A DNA stretch of 64,000 bases, taken from assembly GCA_940337035.1 (NCBI GenBank), contig CALNHX010005876.1, positions 35,377-99,376 of the forward strand, given 5' to 3'. A program made the position numbers and the translations under genes. Position 1 is the stretch's first letter. Each line of letters opens with the position of its first letter. This stretch comes from Agriotes lineatus (Eukaryota; Arthropoda; Insecta; Coleoptera; Elateridae). Below are positions 35,523 through 45,830 of the stretch, one piece after another. The notes below the pieces were generated by a model. That model was given only the letters and a program-made list of their open reading frames with translations. It had not been told where the DNA came from and made no database searches.

Positions 35523-35926
35523 AATATCCCTATTTTGATCAAGAATAAAAAAAACCTGACCGATGTGCAAAATATTACTTTTATTTAACTAATAGTTCTT
35601 GCGTATACGCAAAAAAATTCGGGTTTGTCCCAGTAGCGACTGCTCCTTAGAGGCACAGGGGCGCTAGCCTCCCAGCCGTCAACAACCCATACGGCATTAG
35701 AAAAAAAAGTAACTATTGTATAATTAAAAATATGTTCTTTCATCTATCCTACCGTTATAATATAACAAGGTGCAAGTAACGAGATCCGAACAAGGGCGTA
35801 ACCAGGGGTGGCAAGGAGAGGCATTTGACCGCCCCTAAAAAAATTAAGAGCAAAAACCAGTTATAATAATTATACAAATCAAGTTCTACAAGATTTAAAA
35901 ACGAAACTATAATAGTTTATTAATAA
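35379..35926. repeat. Block 1, first copy (repeated at 36609-37153)
   Basis: It contains the right end of the AGAGAG element plus about 400 bp of duplicated-segment sequence. Compared with 36609-37153 I find only three differences, all in homopolymers (A8 versus A5, G4 versus G3, A5 versus A6). It is joined directly to block 2 here, without the approximately 1.14 kb that separates them downstream. Confidence 0.85.
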
Positions 35927-35959
35927 AACTACTAAAATCACATCATTATGCATAAAATT

Positions 35960-36610
35960 TTGACTTTAAGAAGCTGGTTCATTTAGTTCGGATGCAGTGG
36001 AGGCAATTATTTCACACATGAGCTTGAGAGGTGACTCAAATGACGAAACAGATGCTCGATCTGCTGAGCATGTTCTTCGTCAGATATTACGCTATGGTAT
36101 TGTTAAAGCTTCGCCTTCTTCAAATATTGCACATGATAGTAATTTCACCAGCTCTGCAACATTTGCAACTACATCAAGCATAACAGAAAAAGAAGATGTT
36201 AAATTGCATGCACTTTCAACAGTTAAAATTCAGAAATTATATAACCAATTTATTCCTGGCAGTAGAATATCTGAAGCCTCTACGGCTTTTGTGGCAGGTT
36301 ACATTATAAAAAAAATAGGTGATAAATTTCACTGCAATACATACCTTGAGTAATTTCTTTTTCTTTTCAACCTCTGGACCTTTATTACGGCTGCTTAGCT
36401 TTCAAGATCGTGGAGGCTTAAATTATCAAAATTCCATTTTTGTGGGAATAATACAACATTTAGCAACCCTTGTACCTGAAAGTTTGGCTTTTATAAAATG
36501 TAAGAAATCTTGTGATCAGATGATCAATATTCTGTATTCAAATATTCGCCAAAATTCAATATTTAAATGTATAGAACATAAAGATATTGTGTGCAAAATC
36601 ATTATTATAT
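35960..36610 (+). pseudogene. P-element (THAP9-like) transposase C-terminal fragment, first copy
   Basis: The frame reads F-S-S-D-A-V-E-A-I-I-S-H-M, then a G-D-S-N-D-E-T-D-A-R segment with A-E-H-V-L-R-Q-I-L-R, then A-G-Y-I-I-K-K-I, then P-L-L-R-L-L-S-F-Q-D-R-G-G-L. This is the order of the C-terminal part of P-superfamily transposases. It stops at 36610 where block 1 begins again. A one-base length difference near 36350 breaks the frame here but not in the second copy, consistent with a sequencing or assembly slip. Confidence 0.7.
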
Positions 36611-37153
36611 TTAGCGTTTACGGTAAACCTTTACGCTATTCGTAGTGAAATAACGTGTTCCGATAAGTGTTTAGCGTTACGGTATTTTCTGCGCTTGCGC
36701 AGTTGCCTAAAAATAGCGTTAGCGTATAACGTACAAGGTGCTCAAACTCTCTAATATCCCTATTTTGATCAAGAATAAAAACCTGACCGATGTGCAAAAT
36801 ATTACTTTTATTTAACTAATAGTTCTTGCGTATACGCAAAAAAATTCGGGTTTGTCCCAGTAGCGACTGCTCCTTAGAGGCACAGGGCGCTAGCCTCCCA
36901 GCCGTCAACAACCCATACGGCATTAGAAAAAAAAGTAACTATTGTATAATTAAAAATATGTTCTTTCATCTATCCTACCGTTATAATATAACAAGGTGCA
37001 AGTAACGAGATCCGAACAAGGGCGTAACCAGGGGTGGCAAGGAGAGGCATTTGACCGCCCCTAAAAAAATTAAGAGCAAAAACCAGTTATAATAATTATA
37101 CAAATCAAGTTCTACAAGATTTAAAAAACGAAACTATAATAGTTTATTAATAA
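36609..37153. repeat. Block 1, second copy
   Basis: Almost identical to 35379-35926. Here it continues into the hAT-like MITE and downstream sequence in the same order as the other duplicated segment (53510-54400), so this copy preserves the ancestral arrangement. The first copy's direct join to block 2 is the derived or artefactual one. Confidence 0.85.
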
Positions 37154-37266
37154 TAAATTGACAATTTCTTAAAATAAAATAAAACAATAATAATAAATAA
37201 TAACGATAATAGATAATTGTATATATTTATTTTTCTCCCTCTAACTGGAATCTCACTACACCCTTG
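37017..37266. mobile_element. hAT-like MITE (250 bp) in duplicated segment A
   Basis: The ends are CAAGGGCGTAACC and, inverted, CAAGGGTGTAGTG. The flanks GATCCGAA and GATTCAGA resemble a decayed 8-bp target duplication. The same element is at 53769-54024 in the other segment, so it predates the duplication. It has a long A/T-only interior (TAATAATAAATAATAA). The 5' part also appears in the first copy of block 1, truncated at the junction. Confidence 0.6.
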
Positions 37267-37792
37267 GATTCAGAACTAGCTATTCGATACCCCTCAAAAC
37301 ATGTAAAACAAGATTCAAGAAGTATGTCAACATTACATGAGTTATGTGTTAACTCACTAGCTGGTATTAATGCACCGACCCGCTGGAAGCTGTTGAGGGC
37401 GATTCAAAATAGAGCCCAAACTTATACCGCAATTACGGGCGAAAATGCTGACACTGCAGAATCGATCTATTGCAGTTTCAATGTGACACAAAGGCTAAAC
37501 GACATTGTAGTGTAGCCAGCCGTTAAACTCACGGGATTATCGTCTTATTTACAAACACTGCGCTACCGAAATGTAATGCGATTCGAGCGTATACGCAATC
37601 GGTGCGCGTATAAAACAAATGTGGTGCAATCTTTGATAATGAAAATGAATGCCAAGGGGCAATGACGTTCCTGCATTCTTGTGGGTTGTGTTTAGACATA
37701 ATATCGATTGCAGTTGGAACCTGTTTATTTATTTTGGGTGATTTCAATTGTTATATGCATTTTTCTATAAAAATGGAGGAGAATAGCATAAC

Positions 37793-37968
37793 TAAGTTTG
37801 ATGGGTATAATAGATATTTATGCATTAAGGGAGATATTCATGTTCTTTACCTACGGTTGACTTATAGACCTCGAGCGAGAGGTCCACGGTCTGTAACACA
37901 TGTCAACTTCAGGAAAAAAACATATATATCTCCCTTAATTCATAAATACCTATTATACCCATCAAACT
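37793..37968. repeat. Near-perfect hairpin (about 176 bp) inserted in P-element sequence
   Basis: AAGTTTGATGGGTATAATAG and its inverse form the outer arms, with a further AAGGGAGATAT/ATATCTCCCTT match. The centre contains GACCTCGAGCGAGAGGTC. The right arm touches the P-transposase reading F-E-K-M-D-V-L-R-A-I. It has the same shape as the other hairpin modules here: AT-rich arms and a small GC-rich centre. Confidence 0.75.
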
Positions 37969-39060
37969 TTGAGAAAATGGACGTTTTACGTGCTATTTAG
38001 ATCTTTTCTCACGCCATCACTGCCTCTTAGTAGGACACATTGAATTTCAAAATGTTAACAGTACTGTGAAATATTTGGAAAACATATATTACTTGTTCCA
38101 GATACATAATGTGTCTAACAGATCACAGTATCTGCAAAAGTTATATAGTAGTACTGCACTGTTTACTCATGTTTCTGACGAAAGACTCTATTGCTTGGAC
38201 GTAACACTTCAGAATTATATCGATGAAATATAATATTTTTCGGCATCTGTTGATATGCAAGGTTTATCCAACGAAACAGGTCACGCCTTGAAATTCACTA
38301 CTAAAATCACATCATTATGCATAAAATTTTGACTTTAAGAAGCTGGTTCATTTAGTTCGGATGCAGTGGAGGCAATTATTTCACACATGAGCTTGAGAGG
38401 TGACTCAAATGACGAAACAGATGCTCGATCTGCTGAGCATGTTCTTCGTCAGATATTACGCTATGGTATTGTTAAAGCTTCGCCTTCTTCAAATATTGCA
38501 CATGATAGTAATTTCACCAGCTCTGCAACATTTGCAACTACATCAAGCATAACAGAAAAAGAAGATGTTAAATTGCATGCACTTTCAACAGTTAAAATTC
38601 AGAAATTATATAACCAATTTATTCCTGGCAGTAGAATATCTGAAGCCTCTACGGCTTTTGTGGCAGGTTACATTATAAAAAAAATAGGTGATAAATTTCA
38701 CTGCAATACATACCTGAGTAATTTCTTTTTCTTTTCAACCTCTGGACCTTTATTACGGCTGCTTAGCTTTCAAGATCGTGAGGCTTAAATTATCAAAATT
38801 CCATTTTTGTGGGAATAATACAACATTTAGCAACCCTTGTACCTGAAAGTTTGGCTTTTATAAAATGTAAGAAATCTTGTGATCAGATGATCAATATTCT
38901 GTATTCAAATATTCGCCAAAATTCAATATTTAAATGTATAGAACATAAAGATATTGTGTGCAAAATCATTATTATATGTGTTGTAAAACCCACTATTGAT
39001 AATATTTGTAGAGAAAGAAAATATCTTTACATTGTAAGCCAACTAGTAGAAAGGTACTAA
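37969..39060 (+). pseudogene. P-element (THAP9-like) transposase, C-terminal half
   Basis: Read in pieces: F-E-K-M-D-V-L-R-A-I, a stop, then a run ending Q-I-H-N-V-S-N-R-S-Q-Y-L and D-E-R-L-Y-C-L-D-V-T-L-Q-N-Y-I, then A-L-K-F-T-T-K-I-T-S-L, then F-S-S-D-A-V-E (38366-38788 open) and a last frame (38809-39060) ending at a stop. Order and motifs fit P-superfamily transposases. Frameshifts and stops show that it is dead. The THAP domain and RNase H-like N-terminal half are missing, and no 31-bp-type terminal repeats were found. Confidence 0.75.
38297..38977. repeat. Block 2, second copy (first at 35928-36610)
   Basis: It differs from 35928-36610 only by two single-base homopolymer changes (TT versus T, GG versus G). 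It continues beyond 38977 into the natural C-terminus of the P transposase, so this is the complete version. The first copy breaks off at an ATTATAT stretch. Confidence 0.85.
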
Positions 39061-40012
39061 AATCGTAATTTTTGTTATTAAAATTGTTCCCAAGTTTTAT
39101 GATGTTACATTTTTTGATATTCATCACAGAAAATATAGTAAAATACATGAATACCTACACTTGTATTCCACACATTTATTTTAAAACCGTTTATAACCTA
39201 AAAAATATCTTTAGTAAAGACAACAACCAGAATCAGCTGTAGGTGCCTTATTTCACCATCTGATGCCGCCAAAAACCAAACCCGCAGGCGTCACAAGTCC
39301 ACAAGAATATTTTACAACAATGAAAATGACACATATGGAATAGCCGTATATAGCTTTGCTATATAAATTTTAGTTAGCCATGGTTCGACCTGCAGAACAC
39401 TACTTTCCAGTCTTGTAACGTAAGTTTTTTCTCACTGTCATTTGACAACGGAAAGTTGATATTCGCAGCTGAGAGTGCGTTTTCATCACTTTGCCGCTCG
39501 CCGAGCGTTTTGGGTTTGCGCGTAAGCAAAATATGTAGGCACGCCCGTCATTTGTTTAACTAATCGCGTCGTATGTCATAGACTACTCGAGTAATTTTAA
39601 ATTGGCTGTCAATAAACTTTTTCAATAAAATGAAATATGATTATTTTCGCCATAATAATAGGCTCAGTTGTCGAAAAAATAGTATGTATGTTTCGAACTA
39701 AAAGTGCGCTTGCCGCTTTTATATGATTGTTGGCTTCGGCTTCGCCTCAACCAGCAATATTCATGCGCAAAAGGAAAGAATGCACTTTCAGCTCTTAACG
39801 TACGATATACCATTGCCTTTAAATTTGAGTGAATTATCACTTATACTGAAGCATGCAATACTAACTTGAAGCTTACCAATAGTTATTTTCTTAGCAAGCG
39901 TCGAAAGTAGCTAATATCGTGTGAGTGTTGATTAGACAAACGAGAGCGTAGCGTAGCGAAGCCCGAGTGGATCTAAAACACAGATATTTACACTTTCGAG
40001 CGAGTTATGAAC
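39061..40012. other. Non-coding stretch with two hairpin modules
   Basis: Two imperfect hairpins can be drawn. One is at about 39690-39790, with arms AAAGTGCGC..GCGC and AAGAATGCACTTT around GGCTTCGGCTTCGCC. The other is at about 39900-40005, with arms CGAAAGT..ATATCGTGTG and ACAGATAT..ACTTTCG around GAGCGTAGCGTAGCG. The first is followed by ACGTACGATATACC. No coding potential is seen. Confidence 0.5.
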
Positions 40013-40014
40013 AC

Positions 40015-40262
40015 TATTTTTTAGACGACCACACAAAGTAAATTCTATTTCTAAGAATTACTTTTATTTCGTTTAAAAAATTGATTGTTATATTATTATT
40101 GGTACAGTTATAAACAATGAGAGCTTGTTGGGAAGCATAGCATTACGATATGACTAGTAACTAGTACGATATAATATCGTGCTAGTGTATGAAATTGTCA
40201 ACTTTCTGTAGTAGGCTGTTGTCGCAATAATGTTACTTTCATAATGTGGTCGTCTAAAATAG
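40015..40262. repeat. Short inverted-repeat element with TTTTAGACGACCACA ends
   Basis: TTTTAGACGACCACA at about 40021 and its inverse TGTGGTCGTCTAAAA at about 40243 bound a unit of about 245 bp; both ends are followed inwards by a (T)ACTTT/AAAGTA motif. The centre has another small palindrome (ACGATATAATATCGT). No target duplication is certain. Confidence 0.55.
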
Positions 40263-40463
40263 TAGATTATGCAATGAGGGAGAGAAATTGCACCTCAGCA
40301 AAATAGCATTCTAGCCGAGTTGCATATACTATTTTTTTCACGTTGCAGGAAGATTTAAAACGAAAAACCTGTTTTTTGAACGTCATTTATTGACATTTTA
40401 GTTACAAATTATTTTAAAATTAGTAGCCTATGGTAAATTTTAAAGTTGGTGGCATTGTAAGTC

Positions 40464-41902
40464 ATTATGACAACAGCTCACAATTATGTCAAATTCGAGG
40501 TTAGCAGATTAGGTTTTGCGTCAGTTTTGACACAAACTGACACAAAAATGGATATCTACCCTCTTGCTTATTTAGAAGAAGTAGTATCAAGAATATTTTT
40601 TCACAATCACTTACCTTTCTACTTATTGAATTATTTTCAATTGACATCTCTCACTAACGAAAATATGACATTTGAAGTTATGTCATTTGATTCTTATTTA
40701 AAATTTACCTCGGCTAGACAGTTATTAAGCAATGAGACTCTTTTTTCGTCCTCAGCTGAATGGGTTAATGTTAAAATTATTAATCTTCTTATTGTTGAAG
40801 ACTGAATTATTAAATTTATACCAAATTGACTTCTTTGGTCAATTACATTCACTTGTACATTCAATTGAATAATCTTATTCAGTTAGTTAGTATTGTAAAG
40901 ATTGGTTTGACATTACAATAAATCAAAATAAATATGTTGTCAAATTATTTAATTAAATGTTCTAACTTTTTCCAACTTGATGTTAAAATTAATTAAGATA
41001 ACCAAAATCAAAATAAGTTAATTTCTAATTATAATTTCCGAAAACGTCGAGTACTCGAATCAATGTAAATTTAGAAAAATTAATATTCTAAATTACTTTC
41101 TAAATATAAATTTCAAATATTTCCACTAATTTTGCCGTACCAAACTTCTTATTCTTTTCTTAATGAAATAAAAGAAATACGCACTAACCTTCTTGAAGTA
41201 TCGCTTGTACCTGAGTGTATTTTCTATCAGTTCCTAACTGAATGACAGCCTGTACACACCTTCTTTGGTTTGTTCACAACCAAAATAGCTTGTTGTAGCT
41301 CTATGACCCCTTAATATTTGGATATATCGTAGCACAGCATGCCACAAACACAAACACTTGCACCTTTAACTAGTTGAAGTAAAGATTGCCACTTCAAATG
41401 GTTTTAAACAATCTTGAAGTTCTAATCTGAATAACAGTTGTGTCCTTTAGTCAAGGTATCATGTGATAACAGTTGTGTAGATAACTGGTGGTAGTAGTAA
41501 TGGACAACCAATGTGGTTGTTTACACGAAGTGAAAAAGTATCTTGAAAATAATAATCTACGTTTAAATAATCAGTTTAAAGGGCTATATTTCCTTTAATT
41601 GTGAAAGTAATATTTGTATATTTGATACGTAATAGAAAGACAAACTTCTTTACGATCAAATTTGAGATAAGGTTACAACTATTATTCAGATTACAACTTC
41701 AAGATTGTTTGAAACCATTTGAAGTGGCAAATTTTTGTTTCAACCAGTTAAGGGTGCAAGTGTTTGTGTTTGCGGCATGCTGTGCTACGATATATCCAGA
41801 TCTTAGGGGGCCATAGAGCTACAACGACCAAAACTGACGCAAAACCTAACCTGCTAACCTCGAATTTGACATAATTGTGAGCTCTTGTTGCTCAGTCATA
41901 AT
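40464..41902. mobile_element. Foldback element with two nested inverted-repeat pairs
   Basis: The outer arms (about 40464-40530 and 41828-41900) share CACAATTATGTCAAATTCGA and GGTTTTGCGTCAGTTTT in opposite orientation. A second inverted pair of about 150 bp lies at 41291-41443 and 41673-41826 (shared GATATATCGTAGCACAGCAT). A 112-codon frame at 40467-40805 starts inside the outer arm and shows no known motif, so it is not called as a gene. No transposase is identified. A related end occurs at about 32794. Confidence 0.65.
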
Positions 41903-42466
41903 AAAAACTCCCTAGGGAAATTTCTCTCCTCTAGGGAGTTTCTCATTATTTCTCTCACGATTTTGGTATCGTAGAAACCGTGTTTTGCTCCCTGACGTGA
42001 AAAATTTTTTTTAGACAAGTCTGTAACTTAAACTATTACAACCGAAATTGTACAGTGAAGGTTTAGTAGGTATCACACTAATGAAGTAAAGCACACATCT
42101 GTACAGCTGCTTGCATAAGAAGTGGTAAAATCATAGGTGTGCCAACATAGCCGGTATACCATCACAGTCATACTTCCCCTAGCACCCATGTCAGAACAGG
42201 AACAAGTTCATATAGAGAACTGGCAGTTCTCTGAGGGAGTTATAACGGAAGGTACAATCACATGCGCAGTACAGGAGTCCGAACCCTTTAAGTCACCAGG
42301 GCCAGATGGAATCTTCCCAGCATTCCTTCAGAAACGCCTAGATATCTTCTTCCAAGTGTCGTAAGGATATACAGTGCCAGCGTAGCAAGAGGATGGTTCT
42401 CAAAACAATGGAAGGCGGCCAGAGTGGTCTTTATTCCCAAGACGGGAAAGGAGCACTACACGACTG

Positions 42467-44649
42467 TGTGACGGTTGGAATATCTTCTAAGCCATTTCAA
42501 TTTGTTTATTAAAGGCGCGGCAACATTTTTCGCGTCTCGGTGCTTACTAGGTTGCCTATCTGGGATCCATTACAATTTCAAAATCGCAGTGCTGCTTTTC
42601 TCGGCGCATGTACATTAAATGCATTTCCGGCTTCGATTCTAGAAAACGTGCATTCTAAAAATCCTCTTCCGACCTTCAAGTTGCTTTTTCGAGGCTCCAA
42701 GTTTTTTTTTTGGTGACGCTTGTTAAGTGGAATTATCCCGAAAAATGCACATAATCCGGTGCGTGGTTGGATTCTCGTGTTAATTGAATTACACGCATCA
42801 CTCTGGGGAACCAGGAACGAGTGATCGTTCGGAAGGATTAACTTTGGGCCGTTAAAAATCCTTAAGGTAGGCTTTGCTAGTCCTTTTATGGCCGATGGGC
42901 TGACGTTTAGCTTCCATTTCAGGCCTTTTCTTTTTATTGTACCCATGCCTTGTACGTTATCGCCTAAATTATTGGCATCAATCTACAAAATCCAGCTGCT
43001 GCTCGGTTCATCGAAGCCTTTTGTCTGCGAGCTCTCGGAGACGTCGTTCACCCGACCACCAGGTGGAATCGAGATTGCTGCCGTAGGGTCCTGTTCCGGC
43101 ATTTATCAAAGGTTAGATGTTTATTGTGTGCGGTGTGTTCGAGACCTTCACGGCGTGACCTCGAACCCCAGCTGTTTGACCGCAGTGCGAACTGCGGAGT
43201 GCTGATAACATTCCACATCGGGACTGTGCGCTTATTCATCGCCTTTTGTCTTGCTACTGTCAACGAGTTGCATCGCAGCCCTCAGCTGTTTTAACTTGCC
43301 TTCTGTATTGCTACTGATTAACGAGTTGCATCGCAGCCCTCAGCTGTTTTAACTTGCCTTCTGTATTGCTACTGATTAACGAGTTACATCGCAGCCCTCA
43401 GCTGTTTTAACTTGCCTTCTGTATTGCTACTGATTAATGAGTTGCATCGTAGCCTTCAGCTGCTTTAACTTGCCTACTGTTTTGCTACTGTTAATAAGTT
43501 GCAACGTAGCCTTCGGCTGCTTTAAGCTGATAAATTGCCCTTTGTATCCCTACTGTTGATCAATAGCATTGTGACCTTCAGTCGCTTTTGCTGTTAAAAT
43601 TGCCTTTTCCATTGCCGCGGCTGTTTGATTGCGAAGCGACCTTTAGTTGCTTTACGCCGCTGTATATTTCTTTATATTGCCGCTGATAATACCTGTGAAA
43701 ATAGCAAATGGGTCTTATTTGACACAATTCATTGTAAGAGCGCCTTGCTAGCGAAGACCTTGTTATCTAATCTTTCCCGCTTACACGAGTGCTGTCCTTA
43801 AGCGCACCAAGTAGCGTGTCCCTACCGTCGAGGCCTAATCGGTTACAGATACATCGCGATAGAACCAAAATACCATTAGCTTTGTTTTATACGCGTTACA
43901 AAACGCTCTCAATTTAGGGCCCCTTCGCTGCCTGCTGTTTGCGCCAAGAAATTCATACTCGCTGTTAGCTGGCACTAGCCCCGTGTGCTATTTCGAGTCA
44001 AACAATTTTAGTTAAACTTTAATCCAATTTTTAATCAAACTTTTAATCAAATTTAAATCAAACTTTAGCGCGGAAGCTCTTTACTATAAACATTGTACTT
44101 GTATGTGAATCTAACCTATGGCGATACTTTAATATTTGCGATAACGTTATATGTATATATGTATTACTCATTTTCTTGAAGGGAGATTTGAATGACCTTT
44201 GTGTATTTATGTGTTATCTTTTTTTTGTTATACTGCGAGCTTTGTGACCGTCAAGCGAAATTAAGGGAAATTAAAGCTTCGGTACTTGATTGTATTTCTT
44301 GACTTTTTTTTTGTGGGTTATTACTATAGGGATTATAGTTGTCGACGACTACTGCAGAAAGGTTCGATAAGGTAGGTGTGATATTTCCTTTGTTTTGCTG
44401 GCTTCTTTGGGATTTGTTGGTGAGGTTGCGCCCTCTATTTAGGACCAGTAGCGTGTGCCTCTCGTAGTGCTTTGGGCAATTTTAGGTTCTTGGCGCCCTG
44501 GATATTTTTGACTTACATCGCGAGAACGCTGAAGCTGGATCGAGATCCACGCCCCTCTTCGAGCTAGCCGAAGCACCTCTTTATTAACGTCCTTCTCTTA
44601 AACCGGCATTATACATCTCCTGATAAGGCTTAGCCTCAGTCACGTTATA
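42467..44649. mobile_element. LTR-like insertion of 2.18 kb with 4-bp target duplication
   Basis: ACTG flanks both sides (42463-42466 and 44650-44653). Excising one copy restores the LINE frame across the junction (H-Y-T-T-A-K-S-F). The ends are TGTGACGG and, inverted, TATAACGTGAC, roughly the TGTRACG form of an LTR with a changed terminal CA. It holds no coding domains and a 58-bp minisatellite. A solo LTR is the simplest reading, although 2.2 kb is long for one. Confidence 0.65.
43250..43545. repeat. Minisatellite, 58-bp unit, about five copies
   Basis: Units begin TTGCTACTG at about 43250, 43307, 43365, 43423 and 43481. Each contains GAGTTGCATCGCAGCC, TCAGCTGTTTTAACTTGCC or close variants. 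The first units are nearly identical and later ones are increasingly diverged, fading out by about 43680. It lies within the LTR-like insertion. Confidence 0.88.
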
Positions 44650-45830
44650 ACTGCCAAATCATTTAAGCCCATTAGTCTTACATCATTTCGTTTAAAGACC
44701 TTAGAAAGGATTACTGATAGGCATCTAATGGAAAGGGTAATAACAACACACCCATTTCACAGAAATCAGCACGCATACAGACATGGAAGATCGACCGAAA
44801 CTGCACTCCACGCTGTCGTGCACGAGGGTTAAAGGGCACTACACTATAGGGAAGTGGCTCTCGCAGTATTTTTTAACATTAAAGGATCATTTGACAAGTC
44901 AGGAATGGTTACAATATGTCAAGCATTACAGGCCAGAGAAACTCCTCCCGTTTTGGTCAGTTGGGTGAGCCAGCGTTGGAACAAAGAACCGTGACGGCAA
45001 ACCTAGGGGACTATTCAGTGAGGGCCAGGGTGACGGGAGGTTGCCCGCAAGGCAGCTGCCTCTCATCTTACTTATGGTGCCTTTTAATGGGCGGTCTACT
45101 GGGATGCCTAACGGCAGAGGGCTTCTATGCGCAAGGATACGCAGATGATGGGCTGGTACATGTAACTGGCAGGTTCCTAAACGTCGCCTGAGATAGAATG
45201 CAGCTAGCCTGCAGGATTATTGAGAGATGGTGTGAAGAGAAAGGTCTGTTGGTAAACCCACTAAAGACTATCATTCTCTTCACAAAAAGAAGGAAACTTT
45301 AGAGTCTGAGGATACTCATAATGTACGGAAGACCACTTGCACTAGCAAGAGGTCAAGTACCTGGGGGTAATCCTTGACAGCAAACTAAGTTGGAGGTCGC
45401 ATGTCAACAAGACAGGGAACAAATCGATAGTGACCTTACGGCAGATGAACAGTGCGATAGGCAGAAACCGGCTCAGTGGTCTGGTGGTCTAGTGTAGAGC
45501 GCCCCAACATTTCCGTAAAATTGGCAAAGGTCCAACGACTAGCCTGTCTCGAAATTACAGGGGTAATAAGGTAATATTGGGACTTCTTGGCGTTGATACT
45601 TGTATAAAGAGAGTGACTATGGCTACCCACCTCAGAATGCAGGATACGGGGCTTTGGAATTCTCAGGGGGCTTGCATGGCCCACGCAAGGATTGCCGATG
45701 TGGCGGCTAGAAAAATAACGCTATTAGCCTACAAGGTAACCGAAGCAGAGAAACGGCTAAAGGATAGTCTCTCACTACCCCAACAAGGAAACAATGGGAG
45801 CAAAAATGTGTTAAGCTCCAACCATTAGTG

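Larger units (their letters stand above)
42180..45830 (+). pseudogene. LINE reverse-transcriptase fragment, split by an LTR-like insertion
   Basis: The first part (42180-42466) reads S-P-G-P-D-G-I-F-P-A-F-L-Q-K and F-I-P-K-T-G-K-like text. After the insertion it resumes as S-F-K-P-I-S-L-T-S-F-R-L-K-T-L-E-R-I, H-A-Y-R-H-G-R-S-T-E-T-A-L, then T-G-G-C-P-Q-G-S-C-L-S-S and G-Y-A-D-D-G-L-V-H-V, the polymerase motifs of a LINE resembling the R1/LOA-type groups. W-C-E-E-K-G-L-L-V-N-P and a trace of Y-L-G-V follow before stops accumulate. There are many frameshifts, no endonuclease and no defined 3' end. Confidence 0.8.

Noticed and set aside
40467..40805. 112-codon frame inside the foldback element
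   Set aside because: It starts inside the inverted-repeat arm and matches no transposase or other family I know. It may be real but is not supportable.
43240..43680. Regularly spaced repeats considered as a CRISPR-like array
   Set aside because: The units are contiguous 58-bp tandem copies with no unique spacers, in a eukaryotic transposon context; it is a minisatellite.
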